DNA from: JAISGQ01 sp045604155
Lineage (GTDB): Bacteria > Bacillota > Clostridia > Oscillospirales > Acutalibacteraceae
Reading direction: 5' to 3'
Assembly (NCBI GenBank): GCA_045604155.1
Contig: JAZUNN010000054.1
Location: forward strand, 1-64,000
Length of the DNA stretch: 64,000 nucleotides
Each line of letters begins with the position of its first letter. The stretch's first letter is position 1. Shown here one piece after another: positions 42,348-50,492 of this stretch. Both the position numbers and the translations under genes were made by a program. The notes beneath the pieces are model-generated. The model did no database searches. It saw only the letters and a list, made by a program, of their open reading frames with translations, and was not told where the DNA came from.

Positions 42348-43033
42348 GTTTCACAGATGAGCTTCGCAGCCGTCTTATTTCGGAAGGTATATGCGAGGTC
42401 GGTTTTTCAAAACCTCCTTGTATCCCCCCAGAGCTTCAGAAATATCCTTATGCGGTTACTCTCATGTACCGACTCTCCGATGCTGTTCTTTCTCAGATAG
42501 AATGTGCTCCGACCTATGCCTATTTTCAGCATTACCGTGGGGTCAATGCACTTCTTGACCGATGCGCTCTTTTATGCGGCGAAATGATTCGGCGTGAAGG
42601 CTTTGATTATTTCCCTATCGCTGCATCCCAGAGTGTGCACGACAAGGAAGATAAATACACGGGTATCTATCAGCACAAAACCGCCGCTGTTGCCGCAGGC
42701 TTGGGCTGGATTGGCCGAAGTGCACTGTTTGTCAGCTGCGAGCACGGTCCGAGAGTCCGTCTTGCAACGGTGCTGACAGATATGCCTCTTGTAAGCGAAA
42801 ATCCGCCTGCAGCCGAAAACCGATGCGAAGGCTGCGGCAAATGTGCTCAGGCCTGCCCTGCGGGAGCTATAAAAGGCGGTGTATATTCTCCCGGTGATGA
42901 CAGAAGCAGTATATTTGACCCTCAGAAATGCTCTGAACACATGAAAAAAGCATATCAGCACATCGGCAGAGGTGCTGTGTGCGGAAGATGTATCTATGTC
43001 TGTCCTCACGGGCAGCCTTCATCAGATGCGTAA
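42344..43033 (+). CDS. QueG-like double 4Fe-4S cluster protein
   Basis: A 229-residue iron-sulphur protein resembling a shortened epoxyqueuosine reductase. The middle has HDKEDKYTGIYQHKTAAVAAG and GLGWIGRSAL as in QueG. The C-terminal ferredoxin motifs are CEGCGKCAQACP and, with FDPQKC, CGRCIYVCPHG. At 229 residues it lacks the C-terminal extension of true QueG (over 300). The ATG overlaps the preceding stop (ATGA). Probably an uncharacterised corrinoid or Fe-S reductase rather than QueG itself. Confidence 0.8.
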   Translation: MSFTDELRSRLISEGICEVGFSKPPCIPPELQKYPYAVTLMYRLSDAVLSQIECAPTYAYFQHYRGVNALLDRCALLCGEMIRREGFDYFPIAASQSVHDKEDKYTGIYQHKTAAVAAGLGWIGRSALFVSCEHGPRVRLATVLTDMPLVSENPPAAENRCEGCGKCAQACPAGAIKGGVYSPGDDRSSIFDPQKCSEHMKKAYQHIGRGAVCGRCIYVCPHGQPSSDA

Positions 43034-43056
43034 GCCTTTGACAAGGGGTGAAAACA

Positions 43057-44241
43057 ATGAAAACTCTTATTGAAATTTTCGACGAAGAAGCTGTTTTTAA
43101 TCTGGTCAGCACCTGCGCTGCAAAGCCGCAGACCCTTGTAATAATCGGTGGTGAGCGGATTGGGGATGATACTCTGCGCCGCAGACTGCGAGGTTTTCTT
43201 GATTCAAAGGGAATCGACACTGAGATAGACTATAAAATCTGCGATATCAATGACTGCTCCGCTGTTATAGAAACTCTTGCGGTCGTAACCGAGGAATATC
43301 AGGGCTGCGTTATCGATGCTACCGGCGGCAGTGATATTGCGCTTCTCGCCTGCGGTATGTTTGCAGAAAGCTGTGACATTCCCATTATGCGCCTTGATAC
43401 TGAGTTTGAGCGTTTTGAAAATGTCCGTGACTGCGATGAGGCCGAGCATCTTCAGCTGCCCCGGTTTACAATAGAGGATATGATTGCCATGACAGGTGCT
43501 GCAGTTGTCCGTCACGGAAGAATATCCGCAAAGGATATAGATGACGAGCTGCGTTCGGACACCTTCGCTTTGTGGGAGATTTTCACAAAGTACCGCTCTG
43601 CCTGGCATAAGTCGACCTCCTTCTTCCACTCCGCAAGAGAAGAAGGCACTGACAGCCTGAGTGTAAATACAAAGGCACCTCTCCCCATCGACAAGAATTA
43701 CTGTCCTCCCGCACTTCTTCGTATGCTCAGCGAGGCAGGACTTATAACCGACTACGAAAGCACCAGAGAACGGGTTTCCTTCAAATACAAGGATCCCATT
43801 ATCCGTGCTGTCCTTCGTGATAAAGGCTCTGTTCTTGAACTTATAACCTACTGCAGACTTTCCGACAGCGGTCTTTTTGATGACGTCGATATAAGCGTTG
43901 TCATTGACTGGGACGGCAAAGGTGATTCATCCACAACAAACGAGATTGATGTAATGGCCGTGCGTGGTCTTAAGACCTATTTCCTTTCCTGCAAGAGTGC
44001 AGGTGCGGATAATCTCGGCAGTGATTACCTCTACGAGATAGATACAATGGCTCACAATCTCGTGGGTGAATTTGCTCAGCCTGCTCTTGTCACTGCTGTT
44101 CCCAATCTCCGTAACGCAGCCCAGTCTTTGTGGGAACGTGCACTTGATATGAGGGTCATCATATCTGACATCAGCTATCTGCAGACCGGAAAAATCGCTG
44201 AGCTTATTGCAAATTACAAGCGCAAACCGCCTAAAAAATAA
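43057..44241 (+). CDS. DUF1887 family CARF-nuclease-like protein (Card1/Can2-like)
   Basis: A 394-residue protein. Residues 1-125 form a Rossmann-like CARF domain (TLVIIGGERIGDDTLRRRL, then CVIDATGGSDIALLACGM). A linker and winged-helix-like region follow (about 140-245). Residues 250-394 form a PD-(D/E)xK endonuclease domain with E261 in GSVLELITY, E296-x-D298 in NEIDVMAVRG and K313 in FLSCKS. Card1/Can2 members are activated by cyclic oligoadenylate to cut nucleic acid. No CRISPR or cas gene is in the window, so the activating signal is unknown. ATG 43057 is chosen for AAGGGG upstream. Confidence 0.8.
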   Translation: MKTLIEIFDEEAVFNLVSTCAAKPQTLVIIGGERIGDDTLRRRLRGFLDSKGIDTEIDYKICDINDCSAVIETLAVVTEEYQGCVIDATGGSDIALLACGMFAESCDIPIMRLDTEFERFENVRDCDEAEHLQLPRFTIEDMIAMTGAAVVRHGRISAKDIDDELRSDTFALWEIFTKYRSAWHKSTSFFHSAREEGTDSLSVNTKAPLPIDKNYCPPALLRMLSEAGLITDYESTRERVSFKYKDPIIRAVLRDKGSVLELITYCRLSDSGLFDDVDISVVIDWDGKGDSSTTNEIDVMAVRGLKTYFLSCKSAGADNLGSDYLYEIDTMAHNLVGEFAQPALVTAVPNLRNAAQSLWERALDMRVIISDISYLQTGKIAELIANYKRKPPKK

Positions 44242-44253
44242 AGGATGTTGAAT

Positions 44254-45555
44254 ATGAAAAAACGTATTGCCGAAATTTTACTCGCTGTAATGCTCTGTCT
44301 TTCCGTTTTCGGCTGTTCAAAAACCGAAGAAAAGGAAGATGCAGTTGTATTTACCGAAAATGCAGGAGTCACAGTTGAGAAAATTGAAAATCTCAGCGAG
44401 GATTTTGTTATGGGCGCAGATGTGTCCTCTTACCTCGCCCTCGAAAAATCAGGCGTAAAATTCTATGACATGGACGGCAATGAGGGTGATTTTTTTGAGA
44501 TTCTTGCCGATGCAGGCATAAACACTGTGCGTGTCCGTCTTTTCAATGATCCATACAATGCAGATGGAAGCACCTACGGTGCAGGCACCTGCGACCTTGC
44601 AACCGTTACACAGATCGGCATACGTGCAACAGAGGCTGGACTCGGAGTTATGGTTGACTTCCATTATTCCGATTTCTGGGCTGACCCCGGCAAGCAAAAT
44701 TCTCCCAAAGCCTGGGCTGATATGACTCTTGAAGAAAAGACCGATGCCCTTTACAGTTTTACATATGATTGTCTTACTCATATGAAGGGCGCAGGAGTCA
44801 ACATCACCTATGTTCAGACAGGCAACGAGATTACCAGCGGTATGGCAGGCGAATATAACGACAACAAGTACATTCTCTGCAAGGCCGGCTGTGATGCTGT
44901 CAAGGCTGTCGACCCTGAGATTCAGAGAATTATCCACTTTACAAATCCCGAAAAGCAGAATTACATGGGCTATGCAAAGGCTCTTGACAAGGCCGGAGTT
45001 GAGTACGAGGTCTTTGCTTCCTCCTACTATTCCTACTGGCACGGCACTCTTGAGAATCTCACCGCAAAGCTCAAGGACGTTGCAGATACCTACGACAAGA
45101 AGGTCATGTGTGTTGAAACCGCATGGGCATGGACCTGGGATGACGGCGACGGTCAGAGAAATGTTGCATACGAGGGCAGAGAATGGCTCGATGCTTCCGC
45201 TTATGAGATAAGCGTGCAGGGTCAGGCAGATATGCTCCACGATGTAATCAAGGCTGTTTCTGATGTTGGCGATGCCGGCGCAGGCGTCTGCTGGTGGGAG
45301 ATTGCATGGGTACCTGTCAATGATGTAAGCACTCTTTCAGGCAGTGAATATGATAAAGCTATTGAAAATAACCGTATCGCATGGGAAGAAAACGGCGCAG
45401 GCTGGGCAACCGAAGCTGCCCAGGAATTTGACGCTTCTTCTGTAGGCTGCTACGGCGGCAGTGAGTGGGATAATCAGACCATGTTCGATTTTGGCGGCAA
45501 GGCTCTCCCCTCCCTTTATACTTTCAAATATGTTTATGCAGGCGCATCTGCATAA
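44254..45555 (+). CDS. GH53 arabinogalactan endo-beta-1,4-galactanase (lipoprotein)
   Basis: A 433-residue secreted, lipid-anchored enzyme (lipobox VFGC, Cys21) that cleaves beta-1,4-galactan side chains of pectin. The GH53 barrel has FVMGADVSSYLALE at the start, acid/base Glu192 in YVQTGNEITSGM, SYYSYWHGTLENL, and nucleophile Glu288 in MCVETAWAWTWDDGD. ATG 44254 is chosen because AAAGG lies upstream; ATG 44245 abuts it. No galactose-use genes or transporters are adjacent. Follows the CARF gene by 12 bases and may share its transcript. Confidence 0.95.
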   Translation: MKKRIAEILLAVMLCLSVFGCSKTEEKEDAVVFTENAGVTVEKIENLSEDFVMGADVSSYLALEKSGVKFYDMDGNEGDFFEILADAGINTVRVRLFNDPYNADGSTYGAGTCDLATVTQIGIRATEAGLGVMVDFHYSDFWADPGKQNSPKAWADMTLEEKTDALYSFTYDCLTHMKGAGVNITYVQTGNEITSGMAGEYNDNKYILCKAGCDAVKAVDPEIQRIIHFTNPEKQNYMGYAKALDKAGVEYEVFASSYYSYWHGTLENLTAKLKDVADTYDKKVMCVETAWAWTWDDGDGQRNVAYEGREWLDASAYEISVQGQADMLHDVIKAVSDVGDAGAGVCWWEIAWVPVNDVSTLSGSEYDKAIENNRIAWEENGAGWATEAAQEFDASSVGCYGGSEWDNQTMFDFGGKALPSLYTFKYVYAGASA

Positions 45556-45568
45556 GTAAAAATCACAG

Positions 45569-45606
45569 AAGCTGCAGGGAATATCTTGTTTCCTGCAGCT
45601 TTTTAT
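45569..45606 (+). terminator. Terminator of the galactanase gene
   Basis: AAGCTGCAGG pairs with CCTGCAGCTT (45569-45578 with 45592-45601), then TTTTATT. Confidence 0.9.
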
Positions 45607-45615
45607 TGTACAATA

Positions 45616-45660
45616 CTGGTAATATATAATTATTCATTTTAAAAGAAGTGATAATACCAG
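45616..45660 (+). promoter_or_regulatory. Candidate PdxR operator and promoter region before the regulator
   Basis: CTGGTAAT (45616-45623) and ATACCAG (45654-45660) are inverted with 45-bp total span. A TATAAT at 45625-45630 lies inside with only a poor -35 (TTTATT), as for activator-dependent promoters. The same arrangement recurs before pdxK. Confidence 0.5.
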
Positions 45661-46740
45661 ATGAAATATAAAGTGGATGAAAGCATAAAAAAGCCTGCAT
45701 ATCTGCAGCTTTACGAGCAGCTTAAGGCGGATATAATTTCGGGTGTACTCCCTCACGGCAGCCGACTTCCCTCAAAACGCCTGCTGGCAGAGGAATCGGG
45801 CGTCAGCGTCATCACCGTGCAGCACACCTACACCATTCTTTGTGACGAGGGCTATGCCGAGGCACTGCTTCGCAAGGGATATTTTGTGATTTACAAAAGC
45901 GATGATTTTCTCACTGGCTCTGAGGCTTCATCTGCCCCTCTCTTTCATAACAGCACCCACCACCGCCATTCGGATTTTCCTTTTTCCGTGCTGGCCAAAA
46001 CCATGCGCCGTGTGCTCCTTGACTACAGTGACAGCATTCTTGTCAAATCTCCCAATCACGGCTGCAGCGAGCTTCGCAGTGCCCTTTGTGCATATCTTGC
46101 ACGAAGCTGCGGCATCACCTGCAGACCTGAGCAGATAATTATCGGCTCAGGTGCCGAATATCTCTACAGTCTTATTGTCCAGCTTCTTGGCAGAAACAGA
46201 ATTTTTGCTCTGGAATCTCCATCCTATGAAAAAATTCGCAGAGTATACGAAGCAAACGGAGTCAGATGTGAAATGCTCAGGCTTGGTCACGATGGAATAA
46301 AAAGCTCGGAGCTTGAGAAAACCCGTGCAACTGTGCTCCATGTGACTCCCTTCAACAGCTACCCCAGCGGTATTACCGCAAGCGCATCAAAACGGCGTGA
46401 ATACCTGCGCTGGGCTGAAACAAGAGGCGGATACATAATTGAAGACAACTATGAATCAGAGCTTACTGTTTCCAGTAAAAACGATGATACCGTCTTTTCT
46501 CTTTCACATAACGACTGTGTTATTTATATGAATACATTTTCCAAAACTGTTGCTCCCTCTGTGCGTGTCGGTTATATGGTGCTGCCTGAAGGGCTTATTT
46601 CCGGTTTTGAACAGAAGCTGGGCTTTTATTCCTGCACTGTGCCGGTTTTCGAGCAGTATGTCCTTGCTGAGCTGCTTTCTTCGGGTGATTTCGAACGTCA
46701 TATTAACCGCATACGCCGTGAAAGACGAAAGAAAAGCTGA
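45661..46740 (+). CDS. MocR/PdxR-type regulator, C-terminally truncated
   Basis: A 359-residue transcription factor with an N-terminal GntR winged helix (about 1-75; SRLPSKRLLAEESGVS) fused to a type I aminotransferase domain. The PLP-binding Lys295 lies in NTFSKTVAPSVRVGY, with YPSG and EDNYESEL also conserved. MocR proteins are usually 450-480 residues; this one stops right after HINRIRRERRKKS, lacking about 90-100 residues of the small C-terminal domain. Divergent sequence follows, so it is a real end, not a single frameshift. The neighbouring pdxK suggests it senses PLP. It may be impaired. Confidence 0.8.
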   Translation: MKYKVDESIKKPAYLQLYEQLKADIISGVLPHGSRLPSKRLLAEESGVSVITVQHTYTILCDEGYAEALLRKGYFVIYKSDDFLTGSEASSAPLFHNSTHHRHSDFPFSVLAKTMRRVLLDYSDSILVKSPNHGCSELRSALCAYLARSCGITCRPEQIIIGSGAEYLYSLIVQLLGRNRIFALESPSYEKIRRVYEANGVRCEMLRLGHDGIKSSELEKTRATVLHVTPFNSYPSGITASASKRREYLRWAETRGGYIIEDNYESELTVSSKNDDTVFSLSHNDCVIYMNTFSKTVAPSVRVGYMVLPEGLISGFEQKLGFYSCTVPVFEQYVLAELLSSGDFERHINRIRRERRKKS

Positions 46741-46741
46741 T

Positions 46742-46787
46742 CTGGTTATATAAATTTATTTTATTTTGGTTATTTTCTTATTACCAG
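46742..46787 (+). promoter_or_regulatory. Candidate PdxR operator before pdxK
   Basis: CTGGTTAT (46742-46749) and ATTACCAG (46780-46787) are perfect inverted arms with 46-bp span; an extra TGGTTAT lies at 46768-46774. Arms and spacing match the pair before the regulator gene. Confidence 0.5.
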
Positions 46788-46835
46788 TCATGGAATATAC
46801 TCCCCTTGTAAAAAACAATTACGAGGTGACCGATT

Positions 46836-47666
46836 ATGTCATACAAGAAAATTCTCACTATTCAGGACATTTCCTGCGTCGGACAGTGCTCCCTTACCGT
46901 TGCACTTCCCATTCTCTCCGCCTGCGGACTTGAAACCTGCATTCTTCCTTCCGCTGTGCTTTCCACCCACACTGCAGGTTTTTCAGGCTACACCTTCCGT
47001 GACCTGACCGATGATATGCCTGCAATAAAGGATCACTGGGTAAAGGAAGGCATTAAGTTTGAAGCTATATATACCGGATATCTGGGCAGCACAAAGCAGA
47101 TAGACTATGTGGCTGATATTTTTGATGCCACTGCTTCTGAAAACTGCGTAAAGATTGTTGACCCTGCAATGGCTGACAACGGAAAGCTTTATCCCGGCTT
47201 CGACAGCGCATTTGTTGAAGCAATGAAGGGTCTTTGCGGCAAGGCAGACTATGTTGTACCCAATATCACCGAGGCTGCTTTCCTTACCGATATGGATTTC
47301 CGCACCGAATATGACAGAGCATATATTGATGCTCTTATTGAAAAGCTTCTCGCTCTCGGCTGCAAAAACGTTATTCTCACAGGCGTTTCATATGAGAATG
47401 GCAAAAACGGTGTTGTCATAGTTGAAAACAACACCTACAGCTATTATGAGCACATCATGCTTCCCAACAGCTGCCACGGCACAGGCGATATCTACGCATC
47501 CGCATTCACCGGCGCTCTCTGCAGCGGCAAAAACGCCTATGACAGTGCAAAGATCGCAGCTGATTATACCATCGAGTGCATCAAGGTCACTGCAGAAGAA
47601 GATAATCACTGGTACGGTGCAAAATTCGAGCCCGTCCTCTATAAGCTTATTGAGGCTTTGAAGTAG
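46836..47666 (+). CDS. pdxK: Pyridoxal/pyridoxamine kinase
   Basis: A 276-residue ribokinase-fold enzyme that phosphorylates B6 vitamers to PLP precursors. N-terminal ILTIQDISCVGQCSLTVALP, the THTAGF segment, VVPNITEAAFLT, and the catalytic SCHGTGDIYASAF match the PdxK/PdxY group with the CHGTGD box. ACGAGGTGA precedes the ATG. Placement after a MocR-type regulator with shared operator-like repeats supports B6-responsive control. Confidence 0.93.
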   Translation: MSYKKILTIQDISCVGQCSLTVALPILSACGLETCILPSAVLSTHTAGFSGYTFRDLTDDMPAIKDHWVKEGIKFEAIYTGYLGSTKQIDYVADIFDATASENCVKIVDPAMADNGKLYPGFDSAFVEAMKGLCGKADYVVPNITEAAFLTDMDFRTEYDRAYIDALIEKLLALGCKNVILTGVSYENGKNGVVIVENNTYSYYEHIMLPNSCHGTGDIYASAFTGALCSGKNAYDSAKIAADYTIECIKVTAEEDNHWYGAKFEPVLYKLIEALK

Positions 47667-47680
47667 TTTCTGTTCTTTTC

Positions 47681-47708
47681 TTGACATTTCTTTCTGATAT
47701 GATATCAT
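47681..47708 (+). promoter_or_regulatory. Promoter of lipoprotein gene 4
   Basis: TTGACA (47681-47686), a 16-base spacer and TATCAT (47703-47708). Confidence 0.8.
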
Positions 47709-47742
47709 TAAGGAAATATGTTGTACGAAAGGGCTTTAGAAT

Positions 47743-48417
47743 ATGAAACACTTCAAGTCAGTTATCGCTCTGCTCCTCGCATTTACCATGCTTTTCTGTG
47801 CTGCAGGCTGCGGCAAGGATGTTCCCGATGAAGAAAAGATCATCGGCAAGTGGGTTGCATCTCTTGATTTTACCGCTTACATGGACTCCATTTTTGAGGA
47901 ACTTGATCTTGTTGATTCCGTTATACCCAAGGATGTTCCCATGAACTCCTATATGATCTTTGAGTTTACCGAGGATTCCTGTTCCATGTATTTTGACAGA
48001 GATAAGACTGTCGAGTCTGTCAGCGCTTATCTTAACGAATTTGAAAGACTTCTTGCTGAGAATGTATATTCTCAGTTTGAGACCTCCGGTCTTACAAGAG
48101 AGCAGGCTGACGAGCAGTTCAAGCAGGCTTACGATGTTACAATCCCCGAGTATGCAAAGCTGATGGTCACAAGCACCATGACCCCTGAGGCTGTTGCTGA
48201 TTCCTTTATTGAAAGCGGCTCTGCAAAGGGCATCTACAAGCTTGAAGACAACAAGCTTTATATCGCCGAAGGTGAGCTTGCACTTGACAATGCAGATTAT
48301 TACAACTACTCCTTTGACGGTGGCAAGCTTCTTATCGAAGGCGCAAGCAGCGAAACCTTCTTCTCAAGCTTTGCTGAAGCAGGCATTGAATTTCCTATTG
48401 TCTTTGAAAAGGAATAA
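47743..48417 (+). CDS. Lipoprotein, paralogue family member 4
   Basis: A 224-residue lipoprotein (lipobox CAAGC) with IIGKWVASLDFTAYM at the mature N-terminus, a central helical insertion (about 85-150) and a C-terminal GIYKLEDNKLYIAEGEL beta part ending IEFPIVFEKE. It aligns along its whole length with the next gene (TGKWTSEIDLT, GFYKLEGDKLYITED, VELPLTFERD). Monocistronic. Function unknown. Confidence 0.75.
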   Translation: MKHFKSVIALLLAFTMLFCAAGCGKDVPDEEKIIGKWVASLDFTAYMDSIFEELDLVDSVIPKDVPMNSYMIFEFTEDSCSMYFDRDKTVESVSAYLNEFERLLAENVYSQFETSGLTREQADEQFKQAYDVTIPEYAKLMVTSTMTPEAVADSFIESGSAKGIYKLEDNKLYIAEGELALDNADYYNYSFDGGKLLIEGASSETFFSSFAEAGIEFPIVFEKE

Positions 48418-48427
48418 TCCGAAACCC

Positions 48428-48458
48428 AAAAGAACCGACATCAAGTCGGTTCTTTTTT
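48428..48458 (+). terminator. Rho-independent terminator
   Basis: A 12-bp perfect stem (48428-48439 with 48445-48456) with the last arm running into TTTTTT. Confidence 0.9.
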
Positions 48459-48474
48459 CTCATCATACCTTTAC

Positions 48475-48502
48475 TTGACTTTATATTTTAATATGATATA
48501 AT
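48475..48502 (+). promoter_or_regulatory. Promoter of lipoprotein gene 5
   Basis: TTGACT (48475-48480), a 16-base spacer and consensus TATAAT (48497-48502). Confidence 0.8.
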
Positions 48503-48536
48503 TTTTTTATCTCACGAAAAGAAAGGGATATGTATT

Positions 48537-49232
48537 ATGAAAACAATCAAGTCAGTACTCGCAATCGTTCTCGCATTCGCAATGATCTTCTGCTTTGCAG
48601 GCTGTGCAAAGGAAAAGGAACTTCCTCAGGCAGCTCTCACCGGTAAGTGGACTTCTGAAATTGATCTTACCGATGCACTTGGTCAGGAGCTTGCAGGCGA
48701 ATTTGACAGCATGGGCATGGAAGGCTTTGATATGGGCGATGCCGAACTTCTTCTTTACATGGTCATGGAGTTCGAAGAAGATGGCAGCTGCTACCTCTAT
48801 CTTGACGAAGAGGCTACTGCTGAATCCATGAAGGGTTATTTCGAGGTCATGATCGATGCTATGGTTGAATGGATGTACAAAACCCTCGAGGATCAGGCCG
48901 GCATGAGCCGTGAAGAAATCGATGAACTTTATGAGAATCAGCTTGGCATGAGCATTGAGGAATACATGGATTCTTCAATGGATGACTATCTCAACGGCGA
49001 TGCTATCATGGAGTCCTTTGAGGATGTTGAGTCCCAGGAAGGCTTCTACAAGCTCGAAGGCGACAAGCTCTATATCACCGAGGATAAGGAAGACCTCGCA
49101 GACTGCGAAGATTACGTCACCTGCAACTACTCTGCTACCACAATGACCATTGACACCGGCAGCGACGCAAGCGTTTTTGAGGATCTTGCAGAGCTCGGCG
49201 TTGAACTCCCCCTCACCTTTGAAAGAGACTAA
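48537..49232 (+). CDS. Lipoprotein, paralogue family member 5
   Basis: A 231-residue lipoprotein (lipobox CFAGC), tandem paralogue of the preceding gene. The central helical insertion is very acidic and Met-rich. C-ending codons suggest strong expression. AGAAAGGGA precedes the ATG. Own promoter and terminator. Function unknown. Confidence 0.75.
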   Translation: MKTIKSVLAIVLAFAMIFCFAGCAKEKELPQAALTGKWTSEIDLTDALGQELAGEFDSMGMEGFDMGDAELLLYMVMEFEEDGSCYLYLDEEATAESMKGYFEVMIDAMVEWMYKTLEDQAGMSREEIDELYENQLGMSIEEYMDSSMDDYLNGDAIMESFEDVESQEGFYKLEGDKLYITEDKEDLADCEDYVTCNYSATTMTIDTGSDASVFEDLAELGVELPLTFERD

Positions 49233-49241
49233 ATTTATAAC

Positions 49242-49273
49242 AAAAAAGACCGGCTTAAAGCCGGTCTTTTTTT
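49242..49273. terminator. Bidirectional terminator between convergent genes
   Basis: AAAAGACCGGCTT pairs with AAGCCGGTCTTTT around 49256/49257, with A-rich and T-rich flanks. It abuts the stop of the convergent membrane gene. Confidence 0.85.
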
Positions 49274-49760
49274 ATTCTTCGTCGCTGTCTTCAGCTTCCT
49301 CAAGCTTCTTTTTCTTTCTTCTGTATGATGCGGCGGAAATGCTGAGGGCAGCCATACACAGACCGAATACCACAGCAGCAATAAACACACCTGATGCAAT
49401 GGAGCCTATAAGTTTCCCGGACTTTACATAGGGTACAATAAACCACATAACACCCATCACAACACCTGCAATAAGGCTGTATACAAGATTTGCCTTTGCA
49501 CTTGGTTCTCTTTTGGGTTCCCAGATGTTGTTCTTTGCACATCTGCACACTATATACAGGCTCATTACCATGAAAATCACCCACTCACCTGCAAAGGACG
49601 GAATGTATATATTCATGTCTATGCTTTCTATCGCCATCTGCACGAGCATGACCACAAGAAGTATCCAGTATGCCATCCAGAAGCCGCCGCTACCTATTTC
49701 CAGAAGCTTCTTTTCCTGTCTTTCGTCTATAACCTTAGTCTTCTTCGTCTTCTTCATTTT
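49272..49760 (-). CDS. Small polytopic membrane protein (DUF6773-like)
   Basis: A 162-residue protein with a charged N-terminus (VIDERQEKKLLEIGSGGFW), four membrane spans and a Lys/Glu tail, like DUF6773-type proteins that accompany Xre regulators. ATG 49760 is chosen because GGGAGG lies 9 bases upstream, within the end of the regulator gene; overlap 26 bases. Likely the target of, or partner to, the regulator. Confidence 0.7.
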   Translation of the reverse strand, partial: KMKKTKKTKVIDERQEKKLLEIGSGGFWMAYWILLVVMLVQMAIESIDMNIYIPSFAGEWVIFMVMSLYIVCRCAKNNIWEPKREPSAKANLVYSLIAGVVMGVMWFIVPYVKSGKLIGSIASGVFIAAVVFGLCMAALSISAASYRRKKKKLEEAEDSDEE

Positions 49761-49959
49761 CATCTTCCTCCCAGAATAATTCATCAAGTGATTTTCCCAT
49801 TGCCCTGCAGATCTTTCTGCAAAGCCTTATAGAAGGGTTGTACTCCCCTTTCTCTATGGCGTTGATCGTCTGACGTGAGACTCCCACCATATCCGCCAGT
49901 GCTTTCTGGGTTATGTCCTTTTCTGCTCTGGCAACCTTGAGCGCTATGTTCTTACTCAT
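49735..49959 (-). CDS. Xre-family HTH regulator (small)
   Basis: A 74-residue DNA-binding protein: helix-turn-helix at about 10-62 (TQKALADMVGVSRQTINAIE, KGEYNPSI, in the short YozG-like form) and an acidic tail EEDENEEDEED. ATG 49959 follows GGAGGGAG. Co-transcribed with the membrane protein downstream, and probably autoregulated through the inverted repeat over its promoter. Confidence 0.9.
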   Translation of the reverse strand: MSKNIALKVARAEKDITQKALADMVGVSRQTINAIEKGEYNPSIRLCRKICRAMGKSLDELFWEEDENEEDEED

Positions 49960-49974
49960 ACGCTCCCTCCTTTC

Positions 49975-50009
49975 GAGTGTATAGTAACACACTCTTTACT
50001 TCGTGTCAA
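49975..50009 (-). promoter_or_regulatory. Promoter and probable operator of the Xre gene
   Basis: On the minus strand, TTGACA (50004-50009), a 17-base spacer and TACTAT (49981-49986). The inverted repeat GAGTGT-N8-ACACTC (49975-49994) covers the -10 box. Confidence 0.75.
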
Positions 50010-50073
50010 GTCTATTTGACAAAATTAATTTAAATTTGACTTTTGGACGTAAAAACACGACCTCAAAAAATTT

Positions 50074-50146
50074 TACCACAGCTACTTGACAACGCAAAGT
50101 AGCTGTGGTATATTACAGTCAAGCTACTTGAGATTACAAAGTAGCT
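50074..50146 (+). promoter_or_regulatory. padR promoter with two tandem operator palindromes
   Basis: TTGACA (50086-50091), a 17-base spacer and TATATT (50109-50114). Two copies of AGCTACTT-N9-AAGTAGCT (50080-50104 and 50122-50146) start 42 bp apart. The first extends to 14-bp perfect arms (50074-50087 with 50097-50110) and covers the whole promoter. Probable PadR autoregulation. Confidence 0.8.
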
Positions 50147-50163
50147 GAAAGGAGTAGTGGCAT

Positions 50164-50490
50164 ATGGAAGATACCCAACTGCTCAAAGGTGTTCTGGAAG
50201 GATGTATATTGGGGATAATCGCACAGGGTGAAACCTACGGCTATGAGATACTCAGCCGTCTTGAAGAAGCGGGATTTGAGGATCTGGGAGAAGGCACTCT
50301 CTATCCCATAATCACACGCCTCGACAGAAACGGCTATATTTCCTGCCGCAAGGCGAAATCACCCCTCGGTCCCATACGGAAATATTATTCCATCACCGAT
50401 GAGGGCAGCGCCTATCTCGAAGCCTTCAAAAAAAGCTACGAGAGGGTAACGAAAACCGCACTTAAAATCTTGTTTGAAAAGGAAGTATAA
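50164..50490 (+). CDS. PadR-family transcriptional regulator
   Basis: A 108-residue winged-helix repressor of the short PadR type: ILGIIAQGETYGYEILSRL, GEGTLYPIITRLDRNGYI and YYSITDEGSAYLEAF. GAAAGGAG precedes the ATG. The gene lies 2 bases before the membrane protein it probably controls, behind two palindromic operators. Such pairs commonly respond to envelope stress or drugs; the ligand is unknown. Confidence 0.92.
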   Translation: MEDTQLLKGVLEGCILGIIAQGETYGYEILSRLEEAGFEDLGEGTLYPIITRLDRNGYISCRKAKSPLGPIRKYYSITDEGSAYLEAFKKSYERVTKTALKILFEKEV

Positions 50491-50492
50491 CA

